The translations under genes were made by a program, and so were the position numbers. Below the pieces are notes generated by a model. The model was not told the origin of the DNA. It did no database searches and saw only the letters and a list, made by a program, of their open reading frames with translations. A DNA stretch of 64,000 nucleotides. Source: Bosea sp. OAE506. GTDB lineage: Bacteria; Pseudomonadota; Alphaproteobacteria; Rhizobiales; Beijerinckiaceae. The DNA is taken from NCBI RefSeq assembly GCF_040546595.1, contig NZ_JBEPOB010000001.1:4403001-4467000 (forward strand), given 5' to 3'. This document shows positions 19,334-27,428 of this stretch, piece after piece (the stretch's first letter is position 1; the number at the start of each line of letters is the position of its first letter).

Positions 19334-20211
19334 CGGAACAGGCTGCCGCCGTCGAGGACGCCGTCGCCTGGCCGGACGCCCCCGATGATGAAGTCGTTGC
19401 CTGGAATATGCGGGAAGCCCCGGAAGTTCACTCCGTTGCCGAACCGCCCCCGGCAGGTGGCGAAGCTCTTGTCGCAACCCGGCGAGAGCTGAAAGGCGTC
19501 ACCCGGCTCGATCCGCGAGGGCGGTGCCTGCCAGAGCTGAAGCGACGCGGTGTCGCCATTGGCGCCATGGCGCATCACCTCGGTGACGAAGCCGGTGTTC
19601 GCGCCCGCCGTGAAGACGAGCCGCCCTCCGGTGAAATGGCCGTCGGGAAAGCTGGCCAGCGCAGCGGCGGTGAAGCCGAGCCGTCCGTCGGTCGCGCTGA
19701 CCGTCGCGGGCGTCGGCACGATGGTCAGCCCGCAGCGCAAATCCCCAAGGTCGGCCGAGCAGGAGCGCGTGTAGAGCCGGCCCCGCTCCTCGTCGAAGGC
19801 CTTGGCGAGGCCCCTCACCTCCGCGGTGAAGGCACCGTCCCCCCGCCGGATCTCTCCGACGAAGCCGGTCTCCAGCAGCAGCCGCTGGTCGGGATCGGCC
19901 CAGTTGACCAGCCAGACCGCGACGCGGGCATCATCATACAGCCCCCGGGCGAGATCGGCCTCGTTCAGGCCGGTCGCCGCGAGGGCGCCGGAAACCTCGC
20001 CGCCGCCGATCGCGAAGCCGAGTTCGGCCGCGGTTTCCGCGGCCTCCAGTCCGGTCTCGGCAGCGAACGTCACGCCGTCGAAGACAAGGGCCGCGTCATG
20101 ATCGGTGAAGCCCAGCACGACGCCGTCGCGGCGGGTCAGGCTCCAGCAGCGGCACAGGGTCGTCGCACCCTGGGCGAGATGCGCGACCAGGGCCTCGGGG
20201 ATGTCTCGCAT
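19330..20211 (-). CDS. GTA g13-type hub protein (DUF2163)
   Basis: A 293-residue baseplate hub component. Family features include the N-terminal LAQGATTLCRCWSLTRRDG and GFTDHDAALVFDG, and a C-terminal region with four Cys residues (CSADLGDLRC, then CDKSFATCRGRFGN). In other GTAs these Cys residues hold an iron-sulfur cluster. It sits between g12 and g14 with a 4-nt overlap to g14. The gene is intact even though its neighbours g12 and g15 are broken. Confidence 0.92.
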   Translation of the reverse strand: MRDIPEALVAHLAQGATTLCRCWSLTRRDGVVLGFTDHDAALVFDGVTFAAETGLEAAETAAELGFAIGGGEVSGALAATGLNEADLARGLYDDARVAVWLVNWADPDQRLLLETGFVGEIRRGDGAFTAEVRGLAKAFDEERGRLYTRSCSADLGDLRCGLTIVPTPATVSATDGRLGFTAAALASFPDGHFTGGRLVFTAGANTGFVTEVMRHGANGDTASLQLWQAPPSRIEPGDAFQLSPGCDKSFATCRGRFGNGVNFRGFPHIPGNDFIIGGVRPGDGVLDGGSLFR

Positions 20212-20224
20212 GGCACCGCTCGCT

Positions 20225-20864
20225 TCAGGGGATGATTTCGACGACGGGGATGCGCGGAATCTCGCCGGCCTCGAAGGCCGAGAGATCGACCTCGATGGCG
20301 TCGGTGTCGAAGCGCACCGGCACTTCGAACAGGAACCCAGCGGTCACGACGGCACCCGGCGGCGGCGCGTGACCGGCGGCAAAGGTCACAAGGCCGGTCG
20401 CGGCATCGCAGGTGACATGAGCCGGATCGACGACCACGCCGCCGACCGCCATCAGCACCTCGTCTTCGACCGGCTTGGTGATCGTCCTGCGATAGGTGGG
20501 CGATGCCGATGCCGTAGTGCTTGCAGAGCGCGAAACTGCGGGTGATGCCGTCACCGGTGCCGATCGCCTGGTCCGTCGCTGCAGGCGTGGCGGAGGGCGC
20601 GCAACTCTTCCAGTCGAGCGGATCGCGCCAGCGGAAGCCGTAAAGGCGGCCCCGCCTCTCTTCGAAAAAGGCGACGACCTCCGCCAGCGCGTCGAGCGTG
20701 CGGATGCCGAAGCCGGCGTCGTAACGGCGGCGGGATTGGGCCCAGCGGCTGTTGCGCCGCTCGCGGCCAGAGGCCAGTGCAACGATCTGCGTCAGACGCT
20801 CCGGACCGCCGCGGGCTCCGCGCGCAATGGTGGTCGGAAAGCGGATTTCGTGAAAATCGCTCAT
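20225..20864 (-). pseudogene. GTA g12-type distal tail protein (DUF2460), frameshifted
   Basis: From ATG 20864 (AGGGAGGT just upstream) the frame encodes the DUF2460 N-terminus: FHEIRFPTTIARGARGGPE, then DAGFGIRTLDALAEVVAFFE. At about 20500 the sense switches to another frame, which carries the rest, YRRTITKPVEDEVLMAVGGV to RIPVVEIIP, ending at 20225. Removing one base in the CCCACCTA run near 20498-20506 restores a single frame of about 212 residues, the usual length. As sequenced, the first frame runs on into unrelated Arg-rich sequence and overlaps g13. Confidence 0.87.
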
Positions 20865-20875
20865 CACCACCTCCC

Positions 20876-21472
20876 TCAGAGCGCTCGGCTGCCGCGCGCC
20901 ACGGCCCGCGCGATGGCGGCGGAGAGCTGCGCCTCGGAGCGGCGGAAGCTGTCGGCGTCTGGCGTAGAGACCTGGACGACGACATTGAGCGGCCGCCTCG
21001 CCTCGCCGGACGAACGGACGCCGAGCTTGCCGTCGGCCCCCCGGCTCAGTGGCAGGATCGCCTCAGCCCCGCGCTCGCCCATCAGGCCGAGGCCCCGGCC
21101 GAGCGGGAAATAGGCCGGCGATGCGATGACCCCTCCGTCGGCGAAGGGCGCAACGGGGGCGGCGCTGGCGCCCGAGCCGCCGAAGCCGAACCCGCCGAAG
21201 GAGCCGGCGAGCCCCTTGAGCCCGCTGCCGAGCAGGTTCGACAGGCTGCTCTGGAGGGGTTTCAGCGCCGATTTGAGCAGGCTCTCCGTAATCGAACGGC
21301 CGACGCTGCGCAGCACCTCGTCGAAGCGCTTGCCCTCAATGATGCCCTTGGCGAAGGCGTTGGTGATCGATTTGCCGAAGCTCGCGGCCGATTTGTCGAG
21401 GCTCTGGGTCAGCGAGCCCAGGGTCCGCAGGTCGGAGAGGCGGGAGGAGAGGTCGATCTCGTCGTCGGCCAT
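20876..21472 (-). CDS. GTA g11-type short tape-measure protein
   Basis: A 198-residue protein of the type that fills the short GTA tail. The N-terminal half is helical (LGSLTQSLDKSAASFGKSI, then LRSVGRSITESLLKSALKPL). A Gly-rich middle follows (FGGFGFGGSGASA), then ADGGVIASPAYFPLG and GLMGERGAEAILPL, a signature of lambda-type tail-tape C-termini. The short length is normal for GTAs and far shorter than in siphophages. It lies between g10.1 and g12 on the same strand. Confidence 0.9.
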   Translation of the reverse strand: MADDEIDLSSRLSDLRTLGSLTQSLDKSAASFGKSITNAFAKGIIEGKRFDEVLRSVGRSITESLLKSALKPLQSSLSNLLGSGLKGLAGSFGGFGFGGSGASAAPVAPFADGGVIASPAYFPLGRGLGLMGERGAEAILPLSRGADGKLGVRSSGEARRPLNVVVQVSTPDADSFRRSEAQLSAAIARAVARGSRAL

Positions 21473-21508
21473 GGCGGACCTTTCGGGATGGAGTGAGAGC
21501 GGCGCGAT

Positions 21509-21712
21509 TCAGGCGTCGGGATGGGCTGCCATGAGCGCCAGAAGCGCCGAGCGTGCGGGGGCTCCGGCGTCATGGCCGTAGCGATGGGCCTTCAGTGCCG
21601 CGGCGATCTCGCGCGGCGTCGCGTCCCAGAAGATGTCGGGCGCCCAGCCGAGACGGCCGAGCCCGAAGGTCATGATCTCGGCCCAGGGAAAAGGCGCCGC
21701 CGGGGGCGTCAG
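21509..21712 (-). CDS. GTA g10.1-type small tail chaperone (rcc01693-like), abnormal start
   Basis: Short frame encoding FPWAEIMTFGLGRLGWAPDIFWDATPREIAAAL, which matches the conserved core of the GTA g10.1 family. The expected start would overlap the g10 stop as ATGA. Here that position (21712-21710) reads CTG, and no ATG, GTG or TTG was found in frame upstream until well inside g10. The nearest ATG (21673) would remove FPWAEI. Either CTG is used (67 residues) or the start codon has been lost. The stop is at 21509-21511. Confidence 0.7.
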   Translation of the reverse strand: MTPPAAPFPWAEIMTFGLGRLGWAPDIFWDATPREIAAALKAHRYGHDAGAPARSALLALMAAHPDA

Positions 21713-22077
21713 GCCGCCGGCGGCGCCGGAGGGCGGATATCGGCCTCCGGCGTGGCCGTACCGTCCGTAGTATCGCCGAAGGTTGCCTCGAGCAGAGCGA
21801 TGGCCGCTCGGATGCCGCCGTTCAGCCCGCCATCGAAGGCCATCTCCCTGACCTCGTCCTCGCCGAGCGGCCTTCCGGCCCCGCGCAGCCCCGCTGCCAG
21901 GATTCGCGCGACGTCGCGCGCCGACAGCCGCCCCGTCGCAAAGCGCTCGCCGAGCGCGGGAAGGCTGTCGACGGCGAAGGCCTGCTCGAGTTCAGCGAGA
22001 GCGCCCAGCGTCAGCCGCATCGGCAACGCCTGGCCCTCGACCATCAGGGCCGTCTCGCCCCGGTACCGGTTGACCAT
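21709..22077 (-). CDS. GTA g10-type tail assembly chaperone
   Basis: 122 residues matching the GTA gp10 family: NRYRGETALMVEGQALPMRLTLGALAELEQAF, then LSARDVARILAAGLRGAGRPL. ATG 22077 is preferred over the longer frame start at 22155, which would run into g9. The C-terminal 20 residues are Ala/Pro/Thr-rich. It probably guides g11 during tail assembly. It lies 10 bp after the g9 stop and its TGA overlaps the presumptive g10.1 start. Confidence 0.9.
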   Translation of the reverse strand: MVNRYRGETALMVEGQALPMRLTLGALAELEQAFAVDSLPALGERFATGRLSARDVARILAAGLRGAGRPLGEDEVREMAFDGGLNGGIRAAIALLEATFGDTTDGTATPEADIRPPAPPAA

Positions 22078-22087
22078 CGCCCTCTCC

Positions 22088-22498
22088 TCACAGTGCCGCA
22101 AAGGCGACCTGGCCGGCGGATTCAAGCGAGAGGTCAAAGGTGACCTCGCCCGCATGGTCCCCGCGATATTCGAGGCTGGAGAGCTGGAACGGGCCCGTCA
22201 CGGTGCCGAAATCCGGCACCACGACCTGCCAGTTTCGGATCGCCCCATCGAAGAAGATCTGGCGCACCAAGGCGTCCGAGGCCTCGTCCTTGAAGATGCC
22301 GGCCCCGCTGATGGCGGCACGGCGCATGCCGGCACCGGCCAGAAGCTCGCGCCAGCGCCCGGCTGATTCCGAATGGGTGACGTCCACGGCCTCGGCATTG
22401 AACGAGATCTGCCGGGCGCGCAGCCCCGCTACCGTCACGAACGCACCTCCTGCATCCGCCGCCTTGAGCAGCAGATCCTTGCCCTTCTGTGCCGACAT
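22088..22498 (-). CDS. GTA g9-type major tail protein
   Basis: 136 residues, the standard size for the GTA tail-tube subunit. Visible family features: SAQKGKDLLLKAADAG at the start, EAVDVTHSESAGRWRELLAGAG, and GPFQLSSLEYRGDHAGEVTFD. ATG 22498 follows GGAGG by a suitable gap; two ATGs at 22513 and 22510 lie before this ribosome site. Many copies would stack to form the tail tube. It lies 31 bp after g8. Confidence 0.93.
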   Translation of the reverse strand: MSAQKGKDLLLKAADAGGAFVTVAGLRARQISFNAEAVDVTHSESAGRWRELLAGAGMRRAAISGAGIFKDEASDALVRQIFFDGAIRNWQVVVPDFGTVTGPFQLSSLEYRGDHAGEVTFDLSLESAGQVAFAAL

Positions 22499-22529
22499 CC
22501 GGCCCTCCATCATCCCGTGATCGTTGAAT

Positions 22530-22940
22530 TCAGAGCGCTTCCGTCACGGCTCGGAACCGGAGCACGACGAAGGCGAGGCCGGTGGCGCCGTCCCGGGCCA
22601 GGCGGCTGGAGCGCCAGCGCAGATTGACGATCCGGTGCCCGGCCAGCGCCGGCATCGCCTCGTCCAGGACGGTGACGATGCGCGCAGCCGCTTCCAGCGC
22701 CAGCCGCGAGGAACCGCTCTCGCCCGCCCAGACGGTGAGACCAAAATCCTGCTCGCAGCCGCGTTCGCTGCCGGTCGACCAGTCTCGCGCCTCGACCTCG
22801 CCATGCACGGCATAGACGCCGTTAGCGCCACGCGGCGCCTCGTCATGGATGCGGCCCGGGCCGATGAGGGCGGTGAGGCCGGCATCGGCCTCGAGCGCGA
22901 CCTGCACCGCTGCGCGCAGGGTGAGGATCGCGTCGCTCAT
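22530..22940 (-). CDS. GTA g8-type tail completion/terminator protein (DUF3168)
   Basis: 136 residues of the DUF3168 family, which caps the tail end that joins the head. Visible: LTLRAAVQVALEADAGLTALIG, then RIHDEAPRGANGVYAVHGEVEARDW, then a helix-strand end with RIVNLRWRSSRLARDG. The start overlaps the g7 stop as ATGA, showing translational coupling. Confidence 0.9.
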   Translation of the reverse strand: MSDAILTLRAAVQVALEADAGLTALIGPGRIHDEAPRGANGVYAVHGEVEARDWSTGSERGCEQDFGLTVWAGESGSSRLALEAAARIVTVLDEAMPALAGHRIVNLRWRSSRLARDGATGLAFVVLRFRAVTEAL

Positions 22941-23281
22941 GGCCCAAGCTCCCGCACCAGGCAGACAAGGCGACGCCGGTCGCCATCAGGGTCGGCGACG
23001 GCGCGGATGTCGTAGAGATGGTCGCCGTCGCGCAGGCGCTGGCCCGCATCGACACCGGCACGCCAGCGCAGCGTCACGCGGTGGGTCGCGCTCTGCTCGG
23101 GCCGCCCGCGACGCCATTGCTCGGCACCCGACAGCCACTCCACCCGCGCCCAGAGAGCGGCGATGGTCGCAAAGGCCTGGGTCGTGCCCCCGAGCCCGTC
23201 GGCGCTCGCGACCGGCGCTTCGAGAACGAGGCGCCGGCGCAGCGCGCCGACCTCGCTGCCGTTCGGATGGTTCGACGCCAT
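22937..23281 (-). CDS. GTA g7-type head closure/head-tail adaptor protein
   Basis: 114 residues of the SPP1 gp16-like adaptor family: GALRRRLVLEAPVASADGLGG, then WARVEWLSGAEQWRRGRPEQSATHRVTLRWR, then GQRLRDGDHLYDIRAV. It joins the connector to the tail stopper. It is 3 bp after g6 and overlaps g8 by 4 nt. Confidence 0.92.
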   Translation of the reverse strand: MASNHPNGSEVGALRRRLVLEAPVASADGLGGTTQAFATIAALWARVEWLSGAEQWRRGRPEQSATHRVTLRWRAGVDAGQRLRDGDHLYDIRAVADPDGDRRRLVCLVRELGP

Positions 23282-23284
23282 CGC

Positions 23285-23854
23285 TCAGAGCCTCGTGCGG
23301 CGGAAGGGCGCGATCAGCGCCATGATTTCGGTCGGCAGAGCCTCGGCATCGCGGCCGACGACATCGCCGCGATGCTCGAACCAGCGTGCCGCCAGCCGCA
23401 GCACCGCCTGGCGCAGCAGCGCGGGCACGGATTGGGCGGTGGGCCCAAAACCGGCGACGAGGTCGATCTCGATCGCGCCGCGCAGCCTGCCGATCTCGGG
23501 AACCTCGCCGACGATGCGCAGCACGGGCGGATCCGCCGTCCGGTCGAGTTCCAGAGCGGTCGCGGCGACCGGCTGCGGCGCGCCGAGCGCGTCATAGACC
23601 CGGGCGGCGGTGAGCGTGCCGACGGGCGAGAGCGGCAAACGGATTTCGCCCCCCTCCGGCCACCGGTCGAGCACGATTCGCCAGGCCTGATCGACGAGGA
23701 GACGGCCCGACGCGGCCTCCACCATCAGCCGCGCAGCGGTGAGCAGGGTCGCCAGCAGGTCGTCTTCCGCTGTCTGGTCGAGCCGCAGGAAGGCGCGGGC
23801 TTCCGCCAGCGAAACCGGCTCCTGGGCCGGCGGGGTCAGGGCAAGCGGCGTCAT
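23285..23854 (-). CDS. GTA g6-type head-tail connector protein
   Basis: 189 residues of the phage gp6-like connector family: EPVSLAEARAFLRLDQTAEDDLLATLLTAAR, then IDLVAGFGPTAQSVPALLRQAVLRLAARW. ATG 23854 gives the conserved start. The frame open to 23989 reads into the intergenic region and the divergent protease gene. Uniquely in this cluster it does not follow g5 directly: two plus-strand protease genes lie between. Either transcription crosses these genes in antisense, or g6 has its own promoter in the 71 bp before it. Confidence 0.9.
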   Translation of the reverse strand: MTPLALTPPAQEPVSLAEARAFLRLDQTAEDDLLATLLTAARLMVEAASGRLLVDQAWRIVLDRWPEGGEIRLPLSPVGTLTAARVYDALGAPQPVAATALELDRTADPPVLRIVGEVPEIGRLRGAIEIDLVAGFGPTAQSVPALLRQAVLRLAARWFEHRGDVVGRDAEALPTEIMALIAPFRRTRL

Positions 23855-23925
23855 GGTCGCTCCGATGCGGGGTTCAATTGCGGGAGCCGACGCGCTATCG
23901 AACCCCTCCCAGCTGGAGGAGCGCG

Positions 23926-24696
23926 ATGCGCGTCGGAATTCTGATCGGCCTCGGCTGTCTCGCCGGCGCGCTGGCCGCCGTGCCGGCATTGGCCGTTGTC
24001 GCAGGCCGCGAGGGCGGGCCGCTCGCCGGCTCGACCCTGATGGTTCTCAATGCCCGGGGCGGCGTCTGCACCGGCATCGTCCTGTCGCCGCGCAGTGTGC
24101 TGACGGCCGCCCATTGCGCCGCCGGCGGCACCGAGCTGCGCATCCACTGGAAAGAGGGCGGCGGCGAGCCCGTCCTGCTGGCGCCCTCCGCCGTCGCTCT
24201 GCATCCGGAATTCCGGTCAGACGCCGTGGCAGCGCGCCAGCGCTCGATCGATCTTGCGCTGCTGCGTCTGGCACAGCCGCTGCCGGGCCGGTTCGCGCCG
24301 GCGACCCTGCTGGAAGGCGCCCCTCCCCGCGCCGGCACCGCGATCGACCTCGCCGGTTACGGCGTGTCGCGCGAGGGCGAAGCACGCAGCACCGGCATCT
24401 ACCGCTCCGCGACGCTCGCGGTGGTCGAGCCTTACGGGCCGGGCCGCATTCTGCTCTGGGCCGCGGATGCCAAAGGGGCCGGCAAGCGCAGCGGTCCGGG
24501 CGCCTGTCAGGGCGACTCGGGCGGGCCGATGGCCTCGGGTGACGGCGTCGTCGCCGTGACGAGCTGGTCGACCGGCCCGTCGGGCCGCAGCTGCGGCCTT
24601 CTCAGCCAGGGCGTTCTCGTCGCGCCGCAGCGTGGCTGGATCGACGGAACGCTGTCCCGCTGGTCGGACCGGGCCGTCTGGGGGCCGTCCCGCTGA
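23926..24696 (+). CDS. Exported trypsin-fold (S1) serine protease inside the GTA cluster, copy 1
   Basis: 256 residues with a signal peptide (VGILIGLGCLAGALAAVPALA). S1 triad: His63 in LTAAHC, Asp109 in SIDLALLRLA, Ser198 in GACQGDSGGPM. Cys pairs around the His loop (VCTGI/AHC) and the Ser loop (GAC/RSCG) suggest disulfides, hence a periplasmic or secreted enzyme. The residue equivalent to trypsin 189 is Gly, not Asp, so trypsin-like Arg/Lys cleavage is not expected. ATG 23926 follows GGAGGAGCGCG. It is transcribed opposite to the GTA genes, divergent from g6 and 42 bp before a paralog. A role in GTA maturation or release is possible but unproven. Confidence 0.9.
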   Translation: MRVGILIGLGCLAGALAAVPALAVVAGREGGPLAGSTLMVLNARGGVCTGIVLSPRSVLTAAHCAAGGTELRIHWKEGGGEPVLLAPSAVALHPEFRSDAVAARQRSIDLALLRLAQPLPGRFAPATLLEGAPPRAGTAIDLAGYGVSREGEARSTGIYRSATLAVVEPYGPGRILLWAADAKGAGKRSGPGACQGDSGGPMASGDGVVAVTSWSTGPSGRSCGLLSQGVLVAPQRGWIDGTLSRWSDRAVWGPSR

Positions 24697-24738
24697 GGGA
24701 AAAGCTGGACTGGCGCGCACCAGTCCCTAGATTGAAGG

Positions 24739-25602
24739 ATGTTCGTCCATCCGGTCCGCCTCATGACAACGCGCCGCCTCGCCTTTGCCCTTGCCACCGC
24801 GCTGCTTGCGGGCAGCACGCCCGCGCTCGCGGTCATCGGCGGCATCGCCTCGCAGGATGCGCGCGGCGCCCGAGCCTCGACCCTGCGGATCGAAACCAGC
24901 CGGGGCGAGCTCTGCTCGGGAGCCGCGATCGCGCCCGAGCTGGTGCTGACGGCGGCGCATTGCCTGATGGGCGGCGGTTCGGTCAGCGTCGTGAGCCTCG
25001 ACCCGAATTTCCGGCCGCGCCGCCATACGGTGCTGGCCGTTCTGCCCCATCCCAGCTTCGTGCCAGGCACGACGCCGCGCACCCAGCCCGGCGCCGATCT
25101 GGCCATGCTGCGCCTTTCCGCCCCGCTTCCGGCCGATATCCAGCCGGTCACGCTCGGGGGCAGCCTGTGGCAGGGCGAGGTCGTGACCATGGCCGGCTTC
25201 GGCCTTTCGGTCGAAACCAACAAGAAGACGGCCCGCCGCCTGCGCGAGACGCGGCTGGTCAATGCCGGCAACTACACGACGCAGAACACCGTCAAGGTCG
25301 CCGTCGATGCGGAGGCCAAGGGCGAGACCCCCGGGGCCGGCGCCTGCCGCGGCGATTCCGGCGGACCGGTCCTGCGCGGCGAGATCCGTTCCCGCGATCT
25401 GGTCGGCATCGTCAGCTGGTCCAGCGGCCCGCTGAACACGCGCGAGCGGCGCATCTGCGGCGGCTTCACCGCGATTACGCCGATCAGCGAGCACCGCAGC
25501 TGGATCACCGAATCCGCGGCCAGATTGCTGATGCTGGGAAGCAACCAGCGCCTGGTCGAGCAGCCGGCCCCTTCCGGCTACAGCTGGTGGCCGATGCGCT
25601 GA
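24739..25602 (+). CDS. Exported trypsin-fold (S1) serine protease inside the GTA cluster, copy 2
   Basis: 287 residues (or 279 from ATG 24763, which begins the signal peptide RRLAFALATALLAGSTPALA). Triad: His74 in LTAAHC, Asp120 in GADLAMLRLS, Ser207 in GACRGDSGGPV. Residue 189-equivalent is Gly, as in copy 1, so the pair shares a non-trypsin pocket. Cys pairs are placed as in copy 1 (ELCSG/AHC, GAC/RRICGG). A tail of about 35 residues after the protease domain ends SGYSWWPMR. It is convergent with the capsid gene, 33 bp apart. The two genes are a tandem duplication of one ancestor. Confidence 0.9.
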   Translation: MFVHPVRLMTTRRLAFALATALLAGSTPALAVIGGIASQDARGARASTLRIETSRGELCSGAAIAPELVLTAAHCLMGGGSVSVVSLDPNFRPRRHTVLAVLPHPSFVPGTTPRTQPGADLAMLRLSAPLPADIQPVTLGGSLWQGEVVTMAGFGLSVETNKKTARRLRETRLVNAGNYTTQNTVKVAVDAEAKGETPGAGACRGDSGGPVLRGEIRSRDLVGIVSWSSGPLNTRERRICGGFTAITPISEHRSWITESAARLLMLGSNQRLVEQPAPSGYSWWPMR

Positions 25603-25635
25603 GGGCGGACCCCGCCCCCAGCCACCGGCCCGGGC

Positions 25636-26880
25636 TCAGACGGCGAACCTCAACCCCTTGATCGCCGCGAAGTCCTGCACGCCGCCACCGACCCGCTTGG
25701 TCGTGTAGAACAGCACATAGGGCTTGGCGGAATAGGGATCGCGCAGGATGGGCACGCCCGCCCGGTCGACGACGAGATAGCCGCGGCGGAAGTCACCGAA
25801 GGCAAGCGCGATGGCGTTGTTGGCCATGTCGGGCATGTTCTCCGCCTCGACCAGCGGGAAACCCATCAGCGTCGCGGGCGCGCCGATCGAGGCCGGCGGC
25901 TGCCAGAGATACTGGCCCGTCGAGTCCTTGAACTTGCGCACGGCGCCTTGCGTCTTGCGGTTCATCACGAAGGACGCGTTCTGGCGGTAGCCCGCCTTCA
26001 GCGCATAGACGAGATCGACCAGGATGTCGGAGGGGTTGGCCGTGGCGAAGGCGCCGGCGACGCCGGTGTTGAGCACGCCGATGCTGCCCCAGTTCCAGCT
26101 CGCCTCCGCGACCATCGGATAGGCGAAGAAGCCCTTGGGCTTGTCGATCCCGTCGCCGCTGACGAAGGCCGCGCCCTCCTGCTCGGCGAAGGCGCTCTCG
26201 ACTTCTTCGGCGATCCACTGGTCGATGTTGACGATGGCGTCGTCGAGCAGGGTCTGCGTCGCCGCCGGCATGGCGTAGAGTTCCATCGCAGGGAAGCTCA
26301 GCTCCGCCAGGGTGGGCGAGCCGGTCTGCGGCCGCGCCGCGGTCTCGCCGACCCAGCCCGAGGCCGGCCCCGTGGTCGAGAAGGCCTTCTTGTAGGTGCC
26401 CGACGAGATCGTCCGCACCGTCGCCAGGCTGCGGATCGGCGAGGCGGTCGAAAGCCGCCGCAGGATCTCGCTCTCGACGCTGGAGGGGGCGAGATAGCCG
26501 CCATCGGGGCCCGACCCGGCCGAGAGCGCCTTGGCCTCGAGCCGCTTGAGCCCGCCGGCCTCGCCGCTGCGGATATAGGATGCGAAGGCGGCCTTGTGCT
26601 CGCCGACCAGCGGATCGCGCGGCTCGTCGCGGCCGAGCGCCGGGCGGCTGCGGTCCAGCGTCAGCCGGTCGAGACGGCGCGTCGCCTCGTCGAGCGCGGT
26701 GTCGATGCGCGCCATCTTCTCCTCGGTCAGCGGATCGACGCCGTGGCGGCTCTCGATCTGGGCCAGACGCTCGTCATTGCTGACGCGATAGCTCTCCAGC
26801 GTGTAGCGCAGATCGTCGAAGGCCAGCGACAGGTCGGCGCCGGCGGCCTTGCTCTCGGGTGCGTGGTTGGCAGTGGTCAT
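25636..26880 (-). CDS. GTA g5-type HK97-fold major capsid protein
   Basis: 414 residues, HK97-fold capsid. The N-terminal ~100 residues are a helical scaffold-like delta domain (DERLAQIESRHGVDPLTEEKMARIDTALDE) normally removed by the prohead protease. The mature part starts near ALSAGSGPDGGYLAP and includes SRDPYSAKPYVLFYTTKRVGGGV-type family features in its C-terminal region. It is preceded by prohead protease (27 bp). The gene is intact. Downstream lie the two opposed protease genes instead of g6. Confidence 0.95.
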   Translation of the reverse strand: MTTANHAPESKAAGADLSLAFDDLRYTLESYRVSNDERLAQIESRHGVDPLTEEKMARIDTALDEATRRLDRLTLDRSRPALGRDEPRDPLVGEHKAAFASYIRSGEAGGLKRLEAKALSAGSGPDGGYLAPSSVESEILRRLSTASPIRSLATVRTISSGTYKKAFSTTGPASGWVGETAARPQTGSPTLAELSFPAMELYAMPAATQTLLDDAIVNIDQWIAEEVESAFAEQEGAAFVSGDGIDKPKGFFAYPMVAEASWNWGSIGVLNTGVAGAFATANPSDILVDLVYALKAGYRQNASFVMNRKTQGAVRKFKDSTGQYLWQPPASIGAPATLMGFPLVEAENMPDMANNAIALAFGDFRRGYLVVDRAGVPILRDPYSAKPYVLFYTTKRVGGGVQDFAAIKGLRFAV

Positions 26881-26906
26881 GGTCTCTCCTTGGGGAAAAA
26901 ATGGGT

Positions 26907-27428
26907 TCAGGCGTGAGCGAAGGCAGATGCGCTGCGCAGCGCCTTGACGGCGGAGATCCGCGCCTGCGGCAGCATCGGGAAGGTCACGATCGAGATCTCC
27001 CAGAGGTCGATCCGCTCCAGCCGGCGCAGGCCGCTGCGCGGCTCGGTTCGGGCGCGCTCGGAACGGAAGCCGATCGAGAGCCCATCCACCGCGCCTTCGC
27101 GCATCAGGGCGTGGATCTCCCGGGCGCGGGCGACGGCGAGCGAGAGCTGGCCCCTGACGAACAGCCCGCGCGAATCCTCGGTGAGCGCGAGCCAGCGGCC
27201 GATCGGCTCGGCGGGATCATGCTGCCAGAGCAGCTTGATGCCGGCAGGCCCGCGCCGCACCAGGCTCTCGCGAAAGGCGCCCCGCTCGACGATGTCCTTG
27301 CCGAGATCGGCGATGCCGAACAGGCTGGCATAGCCCTCGAACAGCCCGTCGAGGCCGATGCGCGCCGGAGGCAGCGGCAGGAACTTGGACTCGCGGTCGC
27401 AAGGGCCGGCGGGAGGCAACGACCTCAT
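26907..27428 (-). CDS. GTA g4-type prohead protease (HK97 S78-like)
   Basis: 173 residues of the phage prohead protease family that trims the capsid delta domain during maturation. Visible: GLFEGYASLFGIADLGKDIVERGAF, then GIKLLWQHDPAEPIGRW with the catalytic-type His, then VDGLSIGFR with the Ser, and EISIVTFPMLPQARI. The start overlaps the upstream 60-residue ORF as ATGA. Confidence 0.93.
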   Translation of the reverse strand: MRSLPPAGPCDRESKFLPLPPARIGLDGLFEGYASLFGIADLGKDIVERGAFRESLVRRGPAGIKLLWQHDPAEPIGRWLALTEDSRGLFVRGQLSLAVARAREIHALMREGAVDGLSIGFRSERARTEPRSGLRRLERIDLWEISIVTFPMLPQARISAVKALRSASAFAHA

